DNA of 42,563 nucleotides from an uncultured Lachnospiraceae bacterium (lineage in GTDB: Bacteria; Bacillota; Clostridia; Lachnospirales; Lachnospiraceae). The notes below the pieces were generated by a model that saw nothing but the letters and a program-made list of their open reading frames with translations, searched no databases and was not told the origin of the DNA. The stretch is taken from the NCBI GenBank assembly GCA_934376945.1, contig CAKRPI010000006.1, positions 1 to 42,563 of the forward strand. Reading direction: 5' to 3'. The position numbers and the translations under genes were made by a program. This document shows positions 8,401 through 17,511 of the stretch, piece after piece. The stretch's first letter is position 1. Every line of letters begins with the position of its first letter.

Positions 8401-9744
8401 TCAGGCCGTCACATGGTGATGCAGCCATTTTCTGCTGCGGAAACGCCACAAAAATGCGATTCCTCGTGCCGTCCAGTCAGTAAACATACCAATCCACACC
8501 GCAATCGGTCCAAAGCCCTGTACCCTGCAAAGATAGACACAAAGTGCCACTCGCAGCATCCACATGGAAATGCAGCTGACGATCATGGAGAATTTCACGT
8601 CTCCGGCTGCCCGCATGCCATAAGCCGGAATAAAGGACAGAGTCCACACAAGCGGCTTCACAACTGTGATTGCAGCCAGCATACCAAGACACATCTCTGC
8701 GCTCTCCGGTTCCATACCGCCAAGCACAGTAATCATCCTTCCTGCCAGGAAAACAGCCGCACAGCTGATAACGATCACGACTTCGCCAATTGCAGTAAAT
8801 TTTTTGATGTAATAAACTGCTTCATCATCCCGTCCTGCACCGATGCTCTGTCCGACAACGGTCATCAGGCCGATTCCCACACCGATCGCCGCAATACCGT
8901 TCAGGTTTTCCATGATATTCGTCATCGCCTGCGCTGCGATTGCAACCGTCCCAAGCGTTGATACGGTAGACTGGATTGCCAGCTTTCCAAATTGAAACAT
9001 TGCATTTTCGATACCGGACGGCACACCGATCGCCAGAATTTTTCGAATATACCTCCAGTCCGGACGAATCGATCGGTAATTATAAACCCGCAGCTCATAA
9101 CACGGTTTATGCAGCCACATCATCACAACAACCGCACAGAAAATACGGGATACCAGCGTGGAAATTGCCGCACCGGCCACTCCGATCCCAACTCCCCAGA
9201 TTAAAATTGCATTTCCAAAAATATTCAGAAAATTGGAAATCACAGAGATCACCATCGGACATCTTGTATTATTCTGTGAACGAAAAACGGATGCGCCTGC
9301 GTCATAAATTGCAATAAACGGAAAGGACAGGGCCGTATACAGAAAATAAACTTCTGAATTTGACATAACTTCCGGTTCTACCTTACCGAAAATCAGTGAC
9401 AGAAGAGGTCTTCGAAACAGCAGACAAACTATGGTCATTGCCGTTGAAAGTACCGTTACCGTCAGCAGCACCTGGTTCGCCGCTTTTTCTGCCTGTCTGG
9501 TATTTCTCCCGCCCATATACTGAGAACAGAGAATTGCCCCTCCTGCTGCCAGCGCAGAAAACAGCTGAATCACCAGAATATTGATGGAATCTACCAGTGA
9601 AACTGCCGAAATTGCTGCTGATCCGACATTGCTGACCATAATCGTATCTACCATTCCCATAAGCGAAGCAAGAAGCTGCTCCACCATGATCGGCAGAAGC
9701 AGCTTCCAGATATCCCTGTTACTGAATATGTGTTTTTCCTTCAT
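8401..9744 (-). CDS. MATE family multidrug efflux transporter
   Basis: The 447-residue integral membrane protein has about twelve hydrophobic segments in two repeated halves, as in the MATE (NorM/DinF) family. It begins 'FSNRDIWKLLLPIMVEQLLASLMGMVDTIMVSNVG', the usual first helix of MATE proteins. These pumps export cationic or polyaromatic compounds in exchange for Na+ or H+. I start it at the ATG at 9744, which has an AGAGGGAAGAG site; the longer frame adds 19 polar residues with no site. A TetR gene follows. It is the first of three MATE pumps in the window. Confidence 0.92.
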   Translation of the reverse strand: MKEKHIFSNRDIWKLLLPIMVEQLLASLMGMVDTIMVSNVGSAAISAVSLVDSINILVIQLFSALAAGGAILCSQYMGGRNTRQAEKAANQVLLTVTVLSTAMTIVCLLFRRPLLSLIFGKVEPEVMSNSEVYFLYTALSFPFIAIYDAGASVFRSQNNTRCPMVISVISNFLNIFGNAILIWGVGIGVAGAAISTLVSRIFCAVVVMMWLHKPCYELRVYNYRSIRPDWRYIRKILAIGVPSGIENAMFQFGKLAIQSTVSTLGTVAIAAQAMTNIMENLNGIAAIGVGIGLMTVVGQSIGAGRDDEAVYYIKKFTAIGEVVIVISCAAVFLAGRMITVLGGMEPESAEMCLGMLAAITVVKPLVWTLSFIPAYGMRAAGDVKFSMIVSCISMWMLRVALCVYLCRVQGFGPIAVWIGMFTDWTARGIAFLWRFRSRKWLHHHVTA

Positions 9745-9904
9745 TTTCTCTCTTCCCTCTTCTGTCCCTGCCGCCTCTGCTTTTCTGTGTAAAGAGAACA
9801 CCGCAATCCACGTTTTCGCTTACAGAACCGGCACTGATTTTCCGCGTGTTTCTTACACACTTTAGCACAGTAGAGGGAAAATCACAAGTGCTTTCTTTTT
9901 GTTT

Positions 9905-11938
9905 TTATGCCTGCTGTTCTACTGCATAATCATTCCATGAAGTAGAAGCTGCGGCACCGCTCATATCTGCATTGTCCTCATAGGACTCTACAGTAACCGT
10001 CCATTCACTGTCTCCATCCACGTAAATGGTTCCATCTGTTCCGACTACAGAAACCGTTGCTCCATTGTTATCCGTAATCGTACCTGCACAATGCAGATCC
10101 GTCAGCGTACTGTCTCCGGTTACAACCCAGGTGCTGTCATCACTGATGTAAAAATTGCAGCTGCCACTTCCGCCTTCTCCTGCGCAGGATTCATCATCCA
10201 CAACCGCTCCCGTCAGCGTACTTCCTTCCGTCATATAGAAATCAAGATCACTGATGGAATCCCAGATCACATTGCCCTGCATCTCCTGCGCTTTGGCTGT
10301 AAAAAGACAGTCTGCGCCATTACTTCCGACGCTTCCCCAGCCACGGCGGTTTTCATTGCCGGTGCAGCGCAGAAAATATTCGCTGTCATCCGCATATGTG
10401 ATCTCTACATCAGATAAAAGTATTGTCGATTCTGTATTTGTAGTATAAAACATGCCACCGTTCTTTGCAGTCAGAGTGCCGCCTTCCATCTCAAATGTAC
10501 TGTTTCCAACCTCTGAATCCCCGGACATACTCTGATAAAGGATAACATTCCAGGTACAGTCATTCTGCTCATCATCTGCCATATTTCCGGCCAGGTCAGA
10601 ATTAAAAAGATGAATCGAATTCAGTCCTTCGATGCAGACCGCTTCAGACCCATTTGCAGTCAGCTGTGCATCCTTCACTGCAATATCTGCCGTACTGTAG
10701 ATTGCAGGAGAACCGACACCATTTGAAGTATAGCTGCCTCCGTCAGCAACAATCGTACCGCCGCCTCTGTCACTTCGGATTGCTGCTGACGACTGACCTG
10801 AGGTCGTAGCATTTACATTCCAGGCATATAAAGTACCACCGCCTGCAACATGGATTCCTCCCGAAGTATCCTGCTTCGTTGTAATATCTGTGTCCGATAC
10901 ATAAGCAACACCATCTCCGTATGCAAAAACCCCGGCCGCTCCGGCTGCATCCGTATCGATCGTGCTGTCAGATACCGTCACCGTTCCGTCCTTTGCAAGC
11001 ACCGCTGCTCCGACTCCGTAAAAGCTTGAAGTATCGCCGCCCGTACTGTCAGCAGACTTTCTTGAAACCTCTGCATCCTTTACTGTGACCTTGGCTCCTC
11101 CGTCCACCAGAATCGCATTTTCATCCGTTCCTGTGGAAGCAAAGCTTTCCCCGTCCGACTGCGCATCCTCTGTATATTCCTTTACCGCCTCATAGCTCTC
11201 CGGTGCTCCCTGCTGTCCGCCAGGTGCTCCGCCCGGTGCCATTCCACCCTGTCCACCGTCCATCGACATTACGGTAATTTCGGATGCTGTGCCGTCTTCA
11301 TTCAGTGTAACCATAACCTTGTCTTCTTCTGCCAGATCCGAAAATGAAAGCGTCTCCTGTTCACCACCGTCCGGCTTTTCCGGTGCCTCACCATTTCCAT
11401 CCGGTGCCTCATCCGGCTTTTCCGGTGCTTCGCCATTTTCATTCAGTGCTTCATCCGGCTTTTCCGGTGCTTCGCTATTTTCATCCGGTGCCTCATCCGG
11501 CTTTTCCGGTGCTTCGCCATTTTCATTCGGTGCTTCCCCGTCTGGCTTTTCACCGCTTGCTCCTGGGTCTCCCATACTCTGGCCGGAAATCACGGTGTCC
11601 TCTGTAACGCTGATCTCTGTCTCATCACCAGCATCCGTCCTGACCGTTATACTATTCTCTCCAACTGTGATGATCTCGCCCATAATCCGATTCTCATCCT
11701 CCTGCGGCTTACCATCCCTATTCTGCACTTTACTGTCTGGTGCTTCTTTATCTTTATCTTTATCGTTTTCCTTTGCTGTCTCATCTGGCGCCACTGTATC
11801 ACCAGCTTCTGCGGTATCCTCCGTACTGTTCTCTGTCACTACTTCTTCTGCCATAACAGTCAGACCTGCTGTTGTGGTACCTGTCATAGACACCGCCATC
11901 GCTGCTCCAAGTAAAATTGCCACATATTTTTGTTTCAT
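9905..11938 (-). CDS. secreted repeat-rich surface protein, beta-helix-like
   Basis: The 677-residue protein starts with a signal peptide (MKQKYVAILLGAAMAVSMTG..., cleavage near residue 30). A very acidic segment and then about four proline-rich units of the EAPEKPDEAPDEN type follow (roughly residues 130-190). The rest is a long series of short Gly/Asp/Ser/Thr-rich repeats such as 'GGAKVTVKDAEV', 'GTVTVSDSTIDT' and 'GSTLTGAVVDD', which look like rungs of a right-handed beta-helix. No anchor motif (LPXTG) is visible. A surface or released adhesin, or a carbohydrate-binding protein, is likely. The ATG at 11938 has an AGGAAAG site; a GTG three codons earlier is the alternative. Confidence 0.8.
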   Translation of the reverse strand: MKQKYVAILLGAAMAVSMTGTTTAGLTVMAEEVVTENSTEDTAEAGDTVAPDETAKENDKDKDKEAPDSKVQNRDGKPQEDENRIMGEIITVGENSITVRTDAGDETEISVTEDTVISGQSMGDPGASGEKPDGEAPNENGEAPEKPDEAPDENSEAPEKPDEALNENGEAPEKPDEAPDGNGEAPEKPDGGEQETLSFSDLAEEDKVMVTLNEDGTASEITVMSMDGGQGGMAPGGAPGGQQGAPESYEAVKEYTEDAQSDGESFASTGTDENAILVDGGAKVTVKDAEVSRKSADSTGGDTSSFYGVGAAVLAKDGTVTVSDSTIDTDAAGAAGVFAYGDGVAYVSDTDITTKQDTSGGIHVAGGGTLYAWNVNATTSGQSSAAIRSDRGGGTIVADGGSYTSNGVGSPAIYSTADIAVKDAQLTANGSEAVCIEGLNSIHLFNSDLAGNMADDEQNDCTWNVILYQSMSGDSEVGNSTFEMEGGTLTAKNGGMFYTTNTESTILLSDVEITYADDSEYFLRCTGNENRRGWGSVGSNGADCLFTAKAQEMQGNVIWDSISDLDFYMTEGSTLTGAVVDDESCAGEGGSGSCNFYISDDSTWVVTGDSTLTDLHCAGTITDNNGATVSVVGTDGTIYVDGDSEWTVTVESYEDNADMSGAAASTSWNDYAVEQQA
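11371..11558 (-). repeat. coding tandem repeat, about 42-45 bp units
   Basis: Four or more units inside the secreted protein gene encode EAPEKPDEAPDEN-like peptides. Units differ by a few bases, so the repeat is moderately old but could still change copy number. Confidence 0.75.
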
Positions 11939-12002
11939 AAGTATCACTTTCCTTTCCAGATGAACTATCTTTTACTGCTTTGTTCGTTTGAACTGATGCC
12001 AG

Positions 12003-12047
12003 TATATTCTGCAAATGTGAAAACTACGCTATGAAAATGTGAAAAAC
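12003..12047 (-). promoter_or_regulatory. candidate activated promoter with paired direct repeats
   Basis: On the minus strand, two copies of TTTTCACATT lie 22 bases apart, two helical turns, just upstream of a TATACT -10-like element (12003-12008). The -35 position is poor and overlaps the nearer copy. Direct repeats in this phase are typical of OmpR/PhoP-class activators. The binding protein is not identified. It lies about 65-110 bases upstream of the secreted protein gene. Confidence 0.45.
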
Positions 12048-12129
12048 TGCAAAAGAAACTGTGAGGAAATTGTGTACCAAAACCGTACTGCTCTGCATCT
12101 GAAAGGCAGAATCCCTGTTCTGCGGTGGA

Positions 12130-12150
12130 TGGAATGCTTATCTGCGTTCA
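12130..12150. repeat. dispersed 21-mer, copy 1
   Basis: A 21-base segment beginning TGGAATGCTTATCTG occurs again, without mismatch, at 21963-21983. Both copies are intergenic. Confidence 0.7.
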
Positions 12151-12175
12151 ATCACTCCGGTTAACATGATAACAC

Positions 12176-12232
12176 AAAAATCCCCGCATTTCTGCGGGGA
12201 TCTCAGCTCAGACTGCACTGCAGCTGCAGTGC
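12176..12232 (-). terminator. terminator of the DUF1858 gene
   Basis: Two hairpins lie past the stop codon: a perfect GCACTGCAG/CTGCAGTGC palindrome (12215-12232), then ATCCCCGC/GCGGGGAT (12180-12201) followed on the minus strand by a T run. Confidence 0.85.
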
Positions 12233-12239
12233 CCTGATT

Positions 12240-12452
12240 TTATTTTTCTTCCTTCTTGTCAGCAAGGTATGCCTGAATATCTGCCAGTACTTCATCTGCG
12301 TTCAGTCCGTGTACCATACATGCTTCCTCAAGAGATTCACCGATGGATGACGGGCAGCCAACACAGTGCATTCCTGCCTGCATCAGTACGTATGCAATTC
12401 CCATGTCATACTCCAGCATCTCGCCCATGGTTGTCTGTTTTGTAATCAGCAT
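12240..12452 (-). CDS. DUF1858 domain redox-disulfide protein
   Basis: The 70-residue protein is a stand-alone DUF1858 domain (hybrid-cluster-protein-associated redox disulfide domain). It has the conserved 'AYVLMQAGMHCVGCPSS' segment, with CVGC as the probable redox-active pair, and ends in a lysine/glutamate tail. The ATG at 12452 has AAAGGAG; the longer frame adds 14 residues without a site. The domain is often found near hybrid cluster protein or radical SAM genes, but no such partner is adjacent here. Role unknown. Confidence 0.88.
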   Translation of the reverse strand: MLITKQTTMGEMLEYDMGIAYVLMQAGMHCVGCPSSIGESLEEACMVHGLNADEVLADIQAYLADKKEEK

Positions 12453-12632
12453 TGTTTTCTCCTTTCTCATGCAGCCACCCGAAATCAGCCGCACATCTCT
12501 CCTGCAGGCCGTCCGGTTTGCAGGCCGAACGATTGCGAATACTTTATGATATACTCGTTTCCGCCTGTTTTGTCAAGTAATTTTATGACGACAGACGCGA
12601 AAGATCCGAATCCGCCTGGTACATCGTTGTAA

Positions 12633-12664
12633 AACGGACATTCGCAATCCGCTTCGCGACCTGC
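12633..12664. repeat. dispersed hairpin module, copy 2
   Basis: Contains GGACATTCGCAATCCGCTTC and lies next to the end of the response regulator gene. It closely matches 41438-41469 and more weakly 754-785. Confidence 0.6.
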
Positions 12665-12675
12665 GTTCAAACTCT

Positions 12676-13260
12676 TTAATACACAGAAAAAATATGACAC
12701 AGTTCTTTTTTAGAAGATAATCCGAGTTTTTTCAGGATGCTTGTCTGCTGATTTGCAATCGTTTTTTCAGACGAACGCAGAATCACGTCCTCGCCAAGCA
12801 TCCGGCGGCACACACACTGCTCTGCCGCGGAGAGCTGCCGCAGAAGGGAATCCCGAATCATATGCGACTGTGGTGTCGCCCCCTGCATCGTCTGCTGGAT
12901 CATTGGAAGCATCATAAAAAACTGACTTTTCATGATATATCCGGACGCAAAGGCCCTGCGGCTTGCGCCAAGTACAATTTCCTGCTCCTCATGGCCGCTT
13001 AGTATCAGTACTTTCGCATTCGTCTGTTTTCGTATTATCCGCGCAGCCTCAATTCCTTCCATTCCATCTCCGGAAAGGCTCAGATCCATAAGCACGATAT
13101 CCGGCTGCATTTCTTCCGCCGCACAGACAGCATCTTCTTTATTTTTGCAAAGCCCGACAACCTTGATATCATTTTCCAGTTCCAGTGTCTGCACGATCAG
13201 ATGCTGAAAATCTTCATCGTCTTCAACAATCAATATACGAGTGGGTCTCATCATTTGCAT
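12676..13260 (-). CDS. NarL/FixJ-type response regulator
   Basis: The protein has a receiver domain at about residues 5-120 with acidic residues VEDDED, the phospho-acceptor aspartate in 'DIVLMDLSLSG', and a conserved serine and lysine ('LILSGHE', 'YIMKSQ'). The last 60 residues form a LuxR-type helix-turn-helix ('LSAAEQCVCRRML...SSEKTIANQQTSILKKLGLSSKKEL'). The start at 13260 has an AAAGGGA site and overlaps the end of the kinase gene by 38 bases, so the two are translationally linked. Targets are unknown; the nearby secreted protein gene is a candidate. Confidence 0.9.
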   Translation of the reverse strand: MQMMRPTRILIVEDDEDFQHLIVQTLELENDIKVVGLCKNKEDAVCAAEEMQPDIVLMDLSLSGDGMEGIEAARIIRKQTNAKVLILSGHEEQEIVLGASRRAFASGYIMKSQFFMMLPMIQQTMQGATPQSHMIRDSLLRQLSAAEQCVCRRMLGEDVILRSSEKTIANQQTSILKKLGLSSKKELCHIFSVY

Positions 13261-14656
13261 CTTTTTTCCCTTTCTTCGGATATTTCTTCTGATATTTTTT
13301 TGCCGGAAAGTAAAGTCTGAACTCGCTTCCGTCACCCTCCCGGCTTTTTACTTCAATCCTTCCGCCATGCGCATTCATGACATTCCAGCAATAGTACAGG
13401 CCAAGTCCCATATTTCGTTCCGTCTGCTTGGTTGTATAATACGGTTCAAAAATCCTGCGAATATCTGCTGCTGAAATTCCCCGTCCATTATCCTTTACTG
13501 AAATAACTGCATTCCCTTTGCGTGAAACGATATAAGAAACTTCGATTCTCCCATTGTTTCCGCCTGCATCTGCTGCATTAAGCAGCAGATTTTTCAGTAC
13601 CTCTTGTATATGGATCCGATCACAGTAAAGCGGATGGCTGTCACACACACAAACCACTACCTCTGCCGCCTTCTCATTTTGCTTTTTTAAATCTTCCTGT
13701 ACCTCTATCATCAGCTGCTGCACATCGCACCACGTCGGCTTCAATGAAATACTGTCTGAATAAATCTGCGTTTCATGAATAAACCGTTTCAGATATTCTG
13801 CCGAATGACGAATGATCTCCAGTTCCTCAGCCGATACCCCCTTCTTTCCCAGCAGCTGCAGACTCCATTCAATTTTCGAAAGCTCATTTTTCAATGCATG
13901 GCCGACGTATCTTGCATTCCTCCGGATTGTCCTTTCACTGTCTGTCCAGTTATATCGTTCAAGCCGCAGTCGCATTCCCCAGATACCGCCATGGAACAGC
14001 CGGAAAATCACAAATCCAAGCACTGCGATCACTATTACCACATTAAACTTCCACAAATTCTCAAGGCCACCAAGCCCAAGGGCATGATATGGAAAAGCGG
14101 TCAGCACCCAAAACACAAGCAATACAATCATGCAGATCACGGAACCGGTTCGCTGATAAAATTCTCCTTTTTGCCGGTTTTTCCACAAATGTACGCCAAG
14201 AATCACACTGACCAGCGTCGCATACAATACATTATAGCATCCAACTACAAGGCAAAAAGCACGATCCTTCTGTTCCGATATAATATTCTGCCATGGATAG
14301 ATCCAAAGCAGCACCAGTGCAGGAAAATAAGGAACGACACGCAGCACCTGAAAAAGCCACTGCTTTTTCAGATTCATACCACAGAAATAGTAGCAGAAAA
14401 GCATAACGGTAGGAAGTGCAAAATAATACAACAGTACGCTTAAGGCACTGTATACCATTTCTGAAAAATGAACCGTCCAGATTCCCTGTGCAATCAGCGT
14501 TGGTCCCAGCTGATCATACAGATATTCCTTCAGAATTCCGCACGCAAAAATGCACCCTGCCACAAAGCATATCTGATTTGCCCTGTTTTTAGGGTTTGAT
14601 TGCAGGATCAGCAGAAATATCAGCAGAAGCAGTACTGTAAAAGACAGAAGATTCAT
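13223..14656 (-). CDS. sensor histidine kinase, multi-pass membrane
   Basis: The 477-residue kinase has six or seven hydrophobic segments in its first half (about residues 3-225). A dimerisation/phosphorylation helix contains 'VGHALKNELSKIEWSLQLL', with His as the likely phosphorylated residue. The ATPase domain has N box 'NLLLNAADAG', G1 'DNGRGIS' and G2 'GLGLYYCW'. The C-terminus is very lysine-rich. I start it at the ATG at 14656; the open frame runs further upstream but has no supporting site. The membrane part suggests sensing of a signal in or near the membrane. It pairs with the overlapping response regulator. Confidence 0.9.
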   Translation of the reverse strand: MNLLSFTVLLLLIFLLILQSNPKNRANQICFVAGCIFACGILKEYLYDQLGPTLIAQGIWTVHFSEMVYSALSVLLYYFALPTVMLFCYYFCGMNLKKQWLFQVLRVVPYFPALVLLWIYPWQNIISEQKDRAFCLVVGCYNVLYATLVSVILGVHLWKNRQKGEFYQRTGSVICMIVLLVFWVLTAFPYHALGLGGLENLWKFNVVIVIAVLGFVIFRLFHGGIWGMRLRLERYNWTDSERTIRRNARYVGHALKNELSKIEWSLQLLGKKGVSAEELEIIRHSAEYLKRFIHETQIYSDSISLKPTWCDVQQLMIEVQEDLKKQNEKAAEVVVCVCDSHPLYCDRIHIQEVLKNLLLNAADAGGNNGRIEVSYIVSRKGNAVISVKDNGRGISAADIRRIFEPYYTTKQTERNMGLGLYYCWNVMNAHGGRIEVKSREGDGSEFRLYFPAKKYQKKYPKKGKKDANDETHSYIDC

Positions 14657-14759
14657 GGTTTCTGTGCACACCCTTCTTTCTTTTTTCTTATAAGATGCCT
14701 TAACATCTTTACCATGTGCAGTATAGCATATCCCTTTAAATACATACAACAGAAAAGGC

Positions 14760-14787
14760 TTGACAAATACAAGAAATATGATACAAT
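14760..14787 (+). promoter_or_regulatory. sigma-A promoter of the riboswitch-MATE unit
   Basis: TTGACA (14760-14765) and TACAAT (14782-14787) are separated by 16 bases. It lies about 170 bases upstream of the MATE start codon and drives the structured leader. Confidence 0.75.
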
Positions 14788-14794
14788 TCCCCTG

Positions 14795-14875
14795 AAAATT
14801 GTGCAGTGGATTTTTCCAGACGATCGAGTATGTCATCTTTTCGCCACACAGCATTTGAGCTGTGTGGCTTTTTTT
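14795..14875 (+). ncRNA. candidate guanidine-IV (mepA motif) riboswitch with terminator
   Basis: The leader contains a GTGCAGTGGATTTTTCCAGA segment, then GACGATC...GTC, then a strong intrinsic terminator: GCCACACAGC (14843-14852) and its perfect complement GCTGTGTGGC (14859-14868) followed by seven Ts. The terminator lies between a strong promoter and the MATE gene, so the gene should be off by default. From memory, this layout and the ACACAGC terminator arm match the mepA-motif/guanidine-IV class found upstream of MATE pump genes in Clostridia. I could not run a covariance model. What is certain from sequence is the promoter, terminator and gene order; the ligand is inferred. Confidence 0.6.
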
Positions 14876-14958
14876 GTCTTCGGAAAACACTTCCCTGCTC
14901 GGCTGGTAAAACTATATCGGCAGTCTTTCCATCTGCCACAGACAATACGGAGGTAAAT

Positions 14959-16281
14959 ATGAACGACCAGTTTATGAAAGAGAAGCCCATTCTTCCACTG
15001 CTTCTGTCTATGGCGCTTCCTATGGTATTATCCATGATGGTAAATGCGCTCTACAACATCATTGACAGCTTTTTTGTTGCTCAGATCAGCGAAAATGCGA
15101 TCACTGCACTGTCTCTGATTTTTCCGGTGCAAAATCTCATCAATGCCGTTGCGATTGGTTTTGGCGTTGGATTAAATGCGATCATTTCCATCAACCTCGG
15201 TGCACAGAACGAAAAAAGAGCAAATCTGGCTGCCGCGCAGGGCTGCTTTCTCTCTGCCGTACATGGGATTTTTTTCATGATTGTGTGTATCCTTGTCATG
15301 CCGGCTTTTCTTGGCGCATTCACTTCTGATGATGCTGTCATCACTTCCGGTATGCATTACTGCAAAATTGCATTTTCCTTTACTCCCATTATTATGTTCG
15401 GACTTACTTTTGAAAAAATTTTCCAGGCAGTCGGAAATATGAAGGTATCTATGTTCAGTATGCTTTGCGGCTGTATTACAAACATCCTTCTCGATCCGAT
15501 TCTTATTTTCGGCCTCGGACCGTTTCCAAGACTTGGCATTGAAGGAGCTGCCCTTGCAACCGGCATCGGTCAGACCGTCACGCTTGTAATTTACCTTATT
15601 TTTTATTTTCTGCGTCCAATCCGCGTAAAAATCCATCGCAGGGATCTTCTCCCTGTTTTTTCAATGATCCGGCAGCTCTACACAGTCGGAATTCCTGCCA
15701 CACTCAATATGGCACTTCCTTCTGTACTGATCTCTACCTTAAACGCGATTCTTGCACCGTACTCACCGATCTATATTCTGATCCTTGGTGTCTACTACAA
15801 GCTGCAGACCTTCCTTTATCTGCCTGCCAATGGATTTGTACAGGGAATGCGCCCGATCATCGGCTTTAATTACGGAGCAGGAGAATCGGAACGTGTTCGC
15901 AGAATCTATCGCCTCGTCCTTTTCATGACCGGATCGATCATGATGTTTGGAACGATCGTCTGCATGATCATCCCGGATACGCTTATTGCTCTGTTTACCA
16001 GCAATCCCGAAACGATCGCAGCCGGAAAGACTGCGCTGCGCATCATCAGCCTCGGATTTGTCGTTTCTTCCATCTCCGTTACTTCCTCCGGTGCACTGGA
16101 GGGAATCGGAAAAGGGGTTCCGTCTCTGGTAATCTCCCTGTGCCGTTACATTGTTGTCATTGTACCTGCCGCCTTCCTGCTTTGCCGCCTGATCGGCCCA
16201 ACCGGCGTCTGGCACGCATTCTGGATTGCGGAGGCCATAGCGGCAGTGATTTCCTTGAACGTATACAGAAAAACCGCATAA
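14959..16281 (+). CDS. MATE family efflux transporter, riboswitch-controlled
   Basis: The 440-residue protein shows the twelve-segment MATE pattern, starting 'PILPLLLSMALPMVLSMMVNALYNIIDSFFVAQI'. I start it at the ATG at 14959 behind a GGAGG site; the open frame extends through the leader but that part is not protein-like. If the leader is a guanidine-IV riboswitch, this pump would export guanidinium, as proposed for mepA-type MATE proteins controlled by that RNA. It ends seven bases before the convergent sugar-binding lipoprotein gene, with no terminator visible between them. Confidence 0.92.
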   Translation: MNDQFMKEKPILPLLLSMALPMVLSMMVNALYNIIDSFFVAQISENAITALSLIFPVQNLINAVAIGFGVGLNAIISINLGAQNEKRANLAAAQGCFLSAVHGIFFMIVCILVMPAFLGAFTSDDAVITSGMHYCKIAFSFTPIIMFGLTFEKIFQAVGNMKVSMFSMLCGCITNILLDPILIFGLGPFPRLGIEGAALATGIGQTVTLVIYLIFYFLRPIRVKIHRRDLLPVFSMIRQLYTVGIPATLNMALPSVLISTLNAILAPYSPIYILILGVYYKLQTFLYLPANGFVQGMRPIIGFNYGAGESERVRRIYRLVLFMTGSIMMFGTIVCMIIPDTLIALFTSNPETIAAGKTALRIISLGFVVSSISVTSSGALEGIGKGVPSLVISLCRYIVVIVPAAFLLCRLIGPTGVWHAFWIAEAIAAVISLNVYRKTA

Positions 16282-16288
16282 CTCCTTA

Positions 16289-17488
16289 TTACTCCTTCAC
16301 GTTCCGATAGACATCCTCCCTCGTATGAAAATCACTTCCGATGATCACCTCATCCATATTTTCCGATGTCACGGCAACCGGATCAATCGTATAATACGGA
16401 ATTTCATGCCTGTCACGCTCACCGCTGCCCGGTTCTGCCGGCGCAGCCTCGTGTATCTCCGGCTCTTCTCCGTACGTTACCGTATCATTGATCGTCCGGA
16501 GTCCATTCAGTTCCGCCGCACGTGCTTTAGCCTGCTGCGGAATTTCTTTTTCGTCAATTCGTCCCTCTGCCTCCATTTTCATATATCCAAGAGCAGCTGC
16601 AAATTCTGCCGCCGTCTGAGCCTGCTGCTCTACAGACTTATACACCGTCATCGTCTGCGTTCCTTCTACGATTCTCTGACATGCGGACAAATCTGCATCC
16701 TGACCAACCAGCACAACCTTCCCGGCCAGCCGGTTCTCTGCAAGTGCCCGGAAGGCCTGACTCGCCAGATCATCATTTCCACACATTACTCCCACCAGAT
16801 TTCTCGGCGTCTTTGCAAGCCCCTCCTCCACTGCATCGAACGCAAGCTCTGCCAGCCAGTTTTCACAGTAATTCGAGTATACAATATTCAATCCGCTGCC
16901 TTCCAGTCCATTTAAAAAACCTTTGCGTACCATCGTAACATTATAATCGGTCGGAGAACCGTAAATTGCAAAAATGTTGCCGCCATCCGGCAGCGCTTTT
17001 TTCAGTGCCTCTGCCATCAGCGTTCCCACCATTTCATTGTCAAAGGAAATGTAAAGATCCGTCTGTGCATTCATCAGCAATCGATCGTAAGAAATCACAC
17101 GGATCCCGGCTTTCTGCGCTTCCGCCACCACATCGACAAGTGCATTTCCATCAACTGCAATCACAACGATCACATCCATTTTTTTCTTAATAAAATAACG
17201 GATCTGAGATATTTGCTCCTGCACATCCCCGTTTGCCACCTGCACATTCACCTCTGCTCCAAGCTCCTTTGCCGTCAGCTGAAACTGATCCCGGTCACGC
17301 AGCCACCGTTCAATGACAAACGAATCAAAGCTCATGCCGATCTGCAGATGCTCTGCCCTGCTGCTTTCAGAGCTTCGCTCTTCGTCCTTTTCCAGACTGC
17401 AGCCCGTCAATAAAAAAGTCAGCAGTAAAATCAGGAGAAATCCCATCGATACTGCTACGGTTTGCTTCATTTTTTCCCTGCTTTTCAC
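16289..17488 (-). CDS. sugar-binding lipoprotein, XylF/RbsB type
   Basis: The protein has about 399 residues. A lipoprotein signal (hydrophobic stretch, then LLTGC, with Cys as the lipidated residue) is followed by a two-lobed periplasmic-binding fold: 'LQIGMSFDSFVIERW' at the start, 'DVIVVIAVDGNALVDVV', 'VISYDRLLMNAQTDLYISFDN' and 'VVLVGQDADLSACQRIVEGTQTMTVYKS', all typical of xylose-binding XylF proteins. It would bind a sugar outside the cell. No permease or ATPase gene adjoins it, so it serves either a distant transporter or the neighbouring sensor system. The start may be the GTG at 17488 or the ATG at 17470; both have plausible sites. Confidence 0.88.
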   Translation of the reverse strand: MKSREKMKQTVAVSMGFLLILLLTFLLTGCSLEKDEERSSESSRAEHLQIGMSFDSFVIERWLRDRDQFQLTAKELGAEVNVQVANGDVQEQISQIRYFIKKKMDVIVVIAVDGNALVDVVAEAQKAGIRVISYDRLLMNAQTDLYISFDNEMVGTLMAEALKKALPDGGNIFAIYGSPTDYNVTMVRKGFLNGLEGSGLNIVYSNYCENWLAELAFDAVEEGLAKTPRNLVGVMCGNDDLASQAFRALAENRLAGKVVLVGQDADLSACQRIVEGTQTMTVYKSVEQQAQTAAEFAAALGYMKMEAEGRIDEKEIPQQAKARAAELNGLRTINDTVTYGEEPEIHEAAPAEPGSGERDRHEIPYYTIDPVAVTSENMDEVIIGSDFHTREDVYRNVKE

Positions 17489-17511
17489 GACTCTTTCCCC
17501 CTGTTCCTGCC

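Noticed and set aside
14657..14890. 78-codon N-terminal extension of the histidine kinase
   Set aside because: It overlaps the opposing promoter and riboswitch leader and has no ribosome binding site.
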